The position numbers and the translations under genes are program-made. Source: Solea solea (Eukaryota; Chordata; Actinopteri; Pleuronectiformes; Soleidae). Taken from it: a stretch of DNA of 64,000 nucleotides. Under the pieces are notes generated by a model, which saw nothing but the letters and a program-made list of their open reading frames with translations, made no database searches and was not told where the DNA came from. The stretch spans positions 8,377,698 to 8,441,697 of the forward strand of contig NC_081140.1 in the NCBI RefSeq assembly GCF_958295425.1, read 5' to 3'. Every line of letters begins with the position of its first letter. Positions within the stretch are counted from its first letter, which is position 1. Shown here in pieces: positions 57,837 to 64,000 of this stretch.

Positions 57837-58573
57837 AAAAATCTGTAAAATGAGATGTAGCTTTCTAAACAAGCATGCCTTGCTCTCCATCAGCCCCTTG
57901 AGAGTGCCTGACCCACACAAAATTTGAGAAATGGCTCAGTGAAGCGCAGCAGCCATGCAATACCTTATACGTGTTTACACAGTGTAAAAATAAGGAAAAC
58001 TCAACTAGGTGCACTGGATATTTTTAAACAAATAAACAAAACCACATCCACTGTTTTATAAAGCAGTGGATCCACTCCATCTCCAGTGCTGCCAAAACAA
58101 GCGCTATAGCGGCATCACCTATGGCCACACACAGTCCTGAGACATTCACAGTTATAGTTATTTAACTTCCCATTTGAGGGGATAAAAACAATATAAACTG
58201 ATCCAAATATGCAATTAATACACTCCCATTATTGTCTAATTCATTGCCCAGTTGCATTAGCTGATTTAATTTTTAGAAATGATCTCTTATTACTTTCATT
58301 TGCACACTCACTGCAATTCGAAGGACAACACATTAATACTCAAGCTACTTTCTAATAGTCAACTCCCACAAGCCTCACAGTTGAATATCAATTCCACTGC
58401 TGTTCTTGAAAACAATCCAACAATCATAAAGAGAGCCTATTGTAGGCAGGGTTTCGCTGATCCAAGTGAAATGCCTCCTCTATGCATTAGGGTGAGTTTA
58501 ATCACTGCAGTAGTTCTGGCTGACTCCACCCCAAATCATGTCCCCACACGATGCATGCAAAATTATATTAGTT
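57837..58573. other. No gene seen
   Basis: Anonymous DNA. The 100-codon ORF at 58279-58581 has no domain and ends in the palindrome. Confidence 0.4.
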
Positions 58574-58590
58574 TATCCTGATCAGGATAA

Positions 58591-58649
<59 letters not shown>

Positions 58650-58690
58650 ATATATCCTTATCCTGACTATATATATATATATATATACAC
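58574..58690. repeat. (AT)n microsatellite inside inverted repeats
   Basis: TCAGGATAAGGATATAT (58582-58598) is matched in reverse complement at 58650-58666 across an (AT)n loop. TATCCTGATCAGGATA (58574-58589) is itself a perfect palindrome that reuses the same half-site. A second AT run with ACACAC follows. Confidence 0.92.
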
Positions 58691-59887
58691 ACACACATAT
58701 ACATATCAAGATCTGCAGTGGACATGTGTTAAAATATAAACAGCTCTAAGCAGAGAGGAAGCTGAAGACCCTCTGCCTCTCTCTCTTACACTTTGGTGGT
58801 TGATATTTAACATATATTATATTTTGTAACAGCCATTATTATCGCCTCGTCTTCTCTCATCACGTTCCGCTCACTGCTGACATTCAGAAATGTCTCAAAC
58901 TGGTTTGATGTTTATTAAAAAGACGAAATAAAATGCTGCTCTGACTAGGAGCCAGTGGGAACGCACTATTATGTGCTTTTATTAAGACATGTCAGCGAGT
59001 CCACCATCACTCAATACCTGCATGAGCAGTAAAACTAAACGGTGGTGCGCTGGTTTTGTGAACAACACTGAAAATCCAAAACTGTGTTGCAGAGCATCTC
59101 TGAAGCGGGGGCATGGATTAGTTAGAAGTGTCCGTGTCCAGTTCACAAGTGCTACTGCTGTAGCTGTTGTAACGCTGACAGTAGCCGCCACAAAAATAGC
59201 GTGGGATGTTATCATTCATCAGTCCCCATCAGCTGTGAAGAATAAGCAGCTCCAGTGACAGCTTTCAAAGAGCCGCCTCCATTCACTTGAGCGCTGATAT
59301 GATTCCATGTCTATAGAAACAGAGGACACTGTTTGGATCGCAGTGGTCTGCAGCCTCAGAGAGTAGAGTATTCAAAAAGCCAAACGGTGACTCAGCGCTG
59401 TCGAAGCAGAGCGAGCACGGCATACGACACGTGAATAAATTAAACATTATGGTGACATTTTACAGTTGTTTTGTCAATGATGTGCAGGATCACCTCTTAC
59501 TTTATTCCCCTTTACCTTCACGTTCAGACACGGGTCAGTTCTCCCGGCGATTATTGAGTTGTGAAAATGTAATGTTCCCTTTGAATGTGTCATGAATCGC
59601 ACAAAATCTCTTAAGTCAGAAATAAAGAGCCATAAAGACGGTCACAGCCAAGCACTGCAATTATATTTACCATCACCTTCCCACTCATAAACGCGCGCGG
59701 CTCCTGCAGCTCTGCCCTTCACACGTTTGCAAGTCAGTGAGCAAAAGCGGGGTTATTAACCAAGTTTGAGCAAAAGTGCTGAAACATGCTGATGCCACAC
59801 AGACCAAGCCAGTGTTAAGAAGTCGAAATGTTAAGGTTCAGAATGCAGCATGTGATATGTCTTCCCTACAGACTCATATAGCTTGTG
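58691..59887. other. No gene seen
   Basis: Somewhat GC-richer than average. ORFs of 77 and 89 codons overlap on opposite strands at 58982-59258 without domains. Confidence 0.4.
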
Positions 59888-60492
59888 CTGTGTTTCCACT
59901 ACATGGTCCCAGCTTGCCTCGCCTCGCCTCGCCTCGTCTCTACACAGTTTAGTTATTTTCCATCACAATATATTACCTCCTCAGCGTGGGCGGAGTCATC
60001 ACTGCACGGCTGCATGAGACCGCCGTGACTCTGTTTACACGCGACACACACAGACTAGTGACTTGTAAAGCAGCGGTTTCCAGTGTTCTGAATCATTAGA
60101 ATCAGTTAATTAAAAAGACTTGTTCAGCGCTTCCTGCATGACCGGAGCACAGACTCCGCCTGACACGGTCGCTGATCTGAAATACACCCGACTCTTCTGT
60201 TAAATGATGAGATTTCAGACATGTGCTTAATAATTGCTGGAGATGAAGCCACATTTGTAGGATTATTAAGTCTTTTTTAACTGATGTGACAGTTCAGCAT
60301 TGTTCGGTTTGATTCTTGTGCCTCTTCCTGTGACGGCAGTCTGACGACATACTGTAGTATAGTATAAGCCCAGCTCGCTTGGAACCTCGCCAGAGCAGGT
60401 ACTTAAAAAAAGGTACTACCGCTAATGGGAACGCAAAATAACCGTGCTGAGGCGAGGCGAGGTGTGCCACGCTAGTGGAAAAGGGGCTTTAG
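59888..60492. mobile_element. Non-autonomous DNA element with GCCTC-rich inverted ends
   Basis: The left end reads TGTGTTTCCACTACATGG then repeated GCCTC units. The right end on the minus strand reads AGCCCCTTTTCCACTAGC then CCTCGCCTCGCCTCAGC. So both ends share TTCCACTA followed by GCCTC repeats in inverted orientation about 600 bp apart. The interior is non-coding. The superfamily is not determined and no target duplication is clear. Confidence 0.6.
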
Positions 60493-62103
60493 TGTTAAAT
60501 GGAGGCAGATACTGCTGAGAGGGCTGGACTAGTGCCAGCACTTACTGAGCTGCTACATGAGCTGATATCATCCACCCTTGTTCAGTGCCAGTCGGTCACC
60601 ATGTCTCTGTCTTCCTGTGCGTCTGTATCTGATCACTGCCAAGTGTTCAGCCAGGGGAAAGACACCGTATGACAGATTAAGCCAATTTCCTTTTGTGGGT
60701 GGAAGAAAAGTCAAAGTGTCAGTGTAATATCTCGTCCTGAACTCTGCAAAGCCACCAGAAGGGTCAGGTCAGAAGGTCTGGGTCAACTGTGGACAACTGA
60801 TTCAAAAGCCTCTCAGCTATGGAGACATGGAGGAATCTGCTTTCAGCGCACACTTCACTACAATTAGGTATCGTTAACAATGCACATGCGTGTAGAAATG
60901 AAGAGGCTATTCATGAAATGAGAGGTTGAGGGTCTGAAATTAATCTAAATTAGCTCATTTGGTAAGTTTTCAACCACTCACTGTGCAGGCATTTGACTGT
61001 GACTTTAGGAAATGGTAACAAATACAAACCAAGATCAAAAAGATATAATAAGTATCTAAAAAACACCAGAGTCAGATAGCGACGATGTGATGGCTCTTAA
61101 GTGGCTTTTATGGCGTCACCTCGCTGGGAAATATGGAAATTAGAATCACAACATTCTCACTTCTCTTTACTTGATTTGAAATTCTTAAAACTCAGGAGTT
61201 TGAAATGGAAATTAGAAGGGGATTGTTTGCACATTTCCATGTAAACTACTTATTTGCCAAGGGAGAGACGGAGCCATTCATCAACACGACTCAAATTGCA
61301 CAAAGATGGGAAGGGGGAATTAAAAAAAAAAAGGCGTAAAAGTGGACATCTCTCTTCACCTCATGTTAAAAGAGTTAAATAATGATTCCTTGAGGTTTTC
61401 TCCGACTACAGCTCAATCACAAACCTGTGTTAATCCTGTGGTTAAAACTGATGACGGCAATCTATCGGCTGGGAGAGAAACAGTATTGCCGAGTTGGAAC
61501 TAATTTAAATGATGTTTTCTGAAGTGTAGACAATTGCATGTGGCTTCCAGCGTCTTTATTGAGAGTTTCATTTTCACCCTCACAAAGATGAGTGCTCACA
61601 CAAGCTTTTGGAAACGAGCAGAGCAATTTTTGAAATCAGTTCTTGAATTTGCAGGTAACAAGTGAAGGGCTGTGATAAACGGCGTTGCTTCTCTTAGCAT
61701 GTGTCAATAAGCCTCGCTGTAAGATCACGTGGAACCATGTTTTGTTTGTTTGTCTTTTTTCTCCTTTTGTTTATTCATTTATTGATCATGTTTTATAACT
61801 TGCTGACACCGTGTGCACAGCAGTTGTAATGTCTTGGCTCTGTAGCTTTCCTGTCTGAGAGAAAGTGCAGAGAAATAAATGGAAATATTGGTGGTGAGAT
61901 AAAAACCCATTGGTGAAATTTTCACAAGCCTGCAGGGGGAACAAAATGAACATGTTTGCTATCTCAGTTGGGGGTAGCAATAATTGATTTGAAGTCATTT
62001 AACAGTTAGGAAGTTTTTGGACACCCACATTAAAATGTGTGCTCGAGAGAAGGAGAAACACGGGTTGTGCAGCATAAGAATTAGACACAGGCCCACAAAA
62101 AAA
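60493..62103. other. No gene seen
   Basis: Moderately GC-balanced single-copy-looking DNA without ORFs of note. It could hold conserved non-coding sequence, but that cannot be judged from one genome. Confidence 0.4.
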
Positions 62104-62164
62104 GAGGAGGACTAACTCAGGCTGAGTTAGTCCTCCTCACTGCTGAGTTACTCAGCAGTGAGGA
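62104..62164. repeat. Two overlapping hairpin palindromes
   Basis: A 17-bp perfect inverted repeat with 1-nt spacer (62104-62120 / 62122-62138) overlaps by five bases a 15-bp perfect inverted repeat with 1-nt spacer (62134-62148 / 62150-62164). Both are built on CTGAGT-type cores. Confidence 0.95.
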
Positions 62165-62707
62165 AATGAACCACGTTTTTCCAACAACACTGTTCAGTGA
62201 TGCCAGATGAAGACATGATGGTCCACTGTATCAAAGGCTGAGCTTAGGTCACGGAGATTCAAACTTGCGTACAGTTTGCTGCACAGTACGTCATTGATGA
62301 AGTTCCTTATCAGTTTAGTGTCAGTGTGTGTGGACAGGGGGAACCACACAGACGTGATGGACACAACAGCTTGGAGACAGGTCTAAAATTACTTGAAGCA
62401 ATTACCTAGGTAGAGCTTCTTTAAATGGGAGGAGAAAATGCCAGTGGACAGAAAGCCGTTATTAATGGCTACAATATAAAGGACAATAGGGGGGGGTTTG
62501 AGGGGGATTTTTTATCTTTCTGGTCATATATATACAAATGTAAATAAGTTTTCCTTTTGTGGAAGTCTTTAACATCATCGTGTTAAGTGAAGCTGTAGCG
62601 TAGTGTTGTTACAGTTTTATTGTTTTGTCTCGGGAATGTGTCCTTGAGTATTGTGAAAGGCACCCATTAATAAAAATTCATTATCATTATTTGTATTAAG
62701 TCATTTC
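62165..62707. other. No gene seen
   Basis: Anonymous DNA with a short G run near 62490-62510. Confidence 0.4.
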
Positions 62708-62809
62708 CAAATGAGTTCATATCATGCTGATCAAGCCCATCAGTTCCACATGACTCGCTCTGTGTTTCTCTGTGTTTAGTCTGTGTGACGCCTTTTACGT
62801 CACGACTGG
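62708..62809 (+). repeat. Dispersed repeat family B, copy 2
   Basis: Collinear with 43603-43748, ending in the same TTTTACGTCACGACTGG phrase, but shorter in the middle. Confidence 0.6.
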
Positions 62810-63523
62810 TGACGTGAAGGGTTAGATGTGAGGCGACAGCGGACTTTATCTCCAGCTCTCTGAAACATGAGTGACGTAGTGAGACATCAAAACAAATGTC
62901 CATTCAGAATTGTGTTCATAAATATGAACCTTACAGAAAATAAGCAAACATTGTTGGTGCAATGCAGTTTCACATGTATTCCTATTTAAAAATCATGATT
63001 TATTCTGCTCTAATATACAAAGAGAAGCAGTTGAGACAAATAACTTAAAAGTGTGTTTAACTAGGGCTTGTTCAGTTAGTGGGAAACGTGTTACGGCTAG
63101 ATTTACATCCAATTTGATGTGAAAACGGTACTTACTCCTCACAACATGGTCCACAAATTCTCTGCGATAGCTGGGCTCCTACCACACAACCCACACATGT
63201 TGGTTTTCATTTTCCATTTCAATCTGCAGTGAAGGTGGAAGATCAGTGATTGGTATTGATTAGTTAGAAAATGACTCCCCGCTGAACCACAACAGCCACC
63301 ACTGTTAGCCTTTAAGTAACAAAGTGGTTGCAGTTTGAGTGCGATGGAGCCATTTGAGGAGAAGGAAACTGTTGGATACTTTCACATTATCAACAAGTCA
63401 CTGACAGAGAAACAGATGGGAATGCATCAACAGCAAAATCACAAATGATTCGGATTTATTATGACTTCAAATCGCAGACACATCAAATATTAAATGTTAG
63501 CCACATGATTATGTTGCATTCAA
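62810..63523. other. No gene seen
   Basis: Anonymous AT-rich DNA. Confidence 0.4.
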
Positions 63524-63574
63524 TGGGCTGCAACGACTAGTCAACTATTGAAATAGTCATTAGTTGCAGCCCTA
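63524..63574. mobile_element. 51-bp miniature foldback with hAT-like ends
   Basis: TGGGCTGCAACGACTAGTC pairs imperfectly with GTCATTAGTTGCAGCCCTA across a loop of about 12 bases. The ends match the GGGCTGCAACTA termini of the local hAT MITE family. No 8-bp duplication is visible. Confidence 0.65.
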
Positions 63575-64000
63575 GGAGAGAGTAGGACTTCATTTACAAA
63601 TGTTTTGACCGACGACCAGTGTTTTTTGTAGTCTTATTCATGGAAACAAATATGTTGCAGACTGATATTGACATACATACTTCTCATATTGAGGGGAAAA
63701 ACACGATAATGGAGCCTGAATTACTCGCTGAAACACAAAAGGAAGACGAAGGAAAATGAATTGAAATTGAACAGCCATCAGCAACACGACAAGAAACAGA
63801 GACAGGCTCACTGAGTAGCAGGATTTGCTTTTTTTTTTGGAAAACAACCTCTGCATTTGTGCATTAGTATTATTCTGGAGTGAACTAAATCACTGCAACT
63901 GTGAACATGAGCACTGTGAAATATTATAGATTGTATAGATACAAGTGAAGTTAGATACTACAATGTCATGTCATTCCTTTGACACCTCATCACTATCTGT
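63575..64000. other. No gene seen
   Basis: A 72-codon minus ORF at 63638-63856 is hydrophobic in the middle but is not recognised. Confidence 0.4.

Noticed and set aside
1..64000. CRISPR arrays, bacterial operons, rRNA
   Set aside because: No regularly spaced repeats, no dense gene packing and no rRNA-like stretches. Features are those of vertebrate nuclear DNA.

Overview
The window reads as vertebrate, probably teleost fish, nuclear DNA. It is AT-rich, has no operon-like gene packing, and is strewn with simple repeats and transposon debris typical of fish genomes: hAT, piggyBac and PIF/Harbinger-type small elements, an L2-like LINE, a Penelope-like relic and Ty3/gypsy elements. I recognise no host protein-coding gene, rRNA, tRNA gene or CRISPR array. 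Most of the window looks intergenic or intronic.

The one large intact-looking object is a 9.8 kb Ty3/gypsy LTR retrotransposon on the minus strand (14852-24668). Its two 1648-bp LTRs differ at one base by eye, it is flanked by a 4-bp duplication AACA, and it has a tRNA-Arg-type primer binding site and a polypurine tract abutting the 3' LTR. Gag (538 aa) resembles the PNMA (paraneoplastic antigen Ma) family and ends in a CCHC knuckle. Pol (protease, RT, RNase H, integrase) lies in the -1 frame. The overlap carries a textbook slippery heptamer TTTAAAC directly before the gag stop, followed six bases later by a strong stem-loop. The integrase C-terminal GPY/F-like module is cut off from pol by a small indel and continues in another frame as a 342-codon ORF that reads through the polypurine tract into the LTR.

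Left of the element (1-14847) are hAT-like small elements and fragments, a PIF/Harbinger transposase relic (8.5-8.9 kb), a foldback element (10.85-11.2 kb) and AT microsatellites. Right of it (24.7-64 kb) are a 358-bp hAT-type MITE, a Penelope-like GIY-YIG relic (26.7 kb), a second, unrelated and deleted gypsy pol relic (33.2-34.1 kb), a hAT MITE with perfect 8-bp target duplications (38.4-38.9 kb), a (CAG)16 tract, an L2-like LINE relic (44.4-45.3 kb), a hAT transposase C-terminal relic (49.5 kb), two piggyBac-type MITEs (49.9 and 57.0 kb), a GC-rich foldback-like element (59.9-60.5 kb) and several long AT-rich palindromes.

Functionally, only the gypsy element forms a coherent system: LTR promoter, tRNA-primed reverse transcription, Gag made in excess over Gag-Pol by frameshifting, and integrase-mediated insertion. 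Everything else is non-autonomous or decayed.
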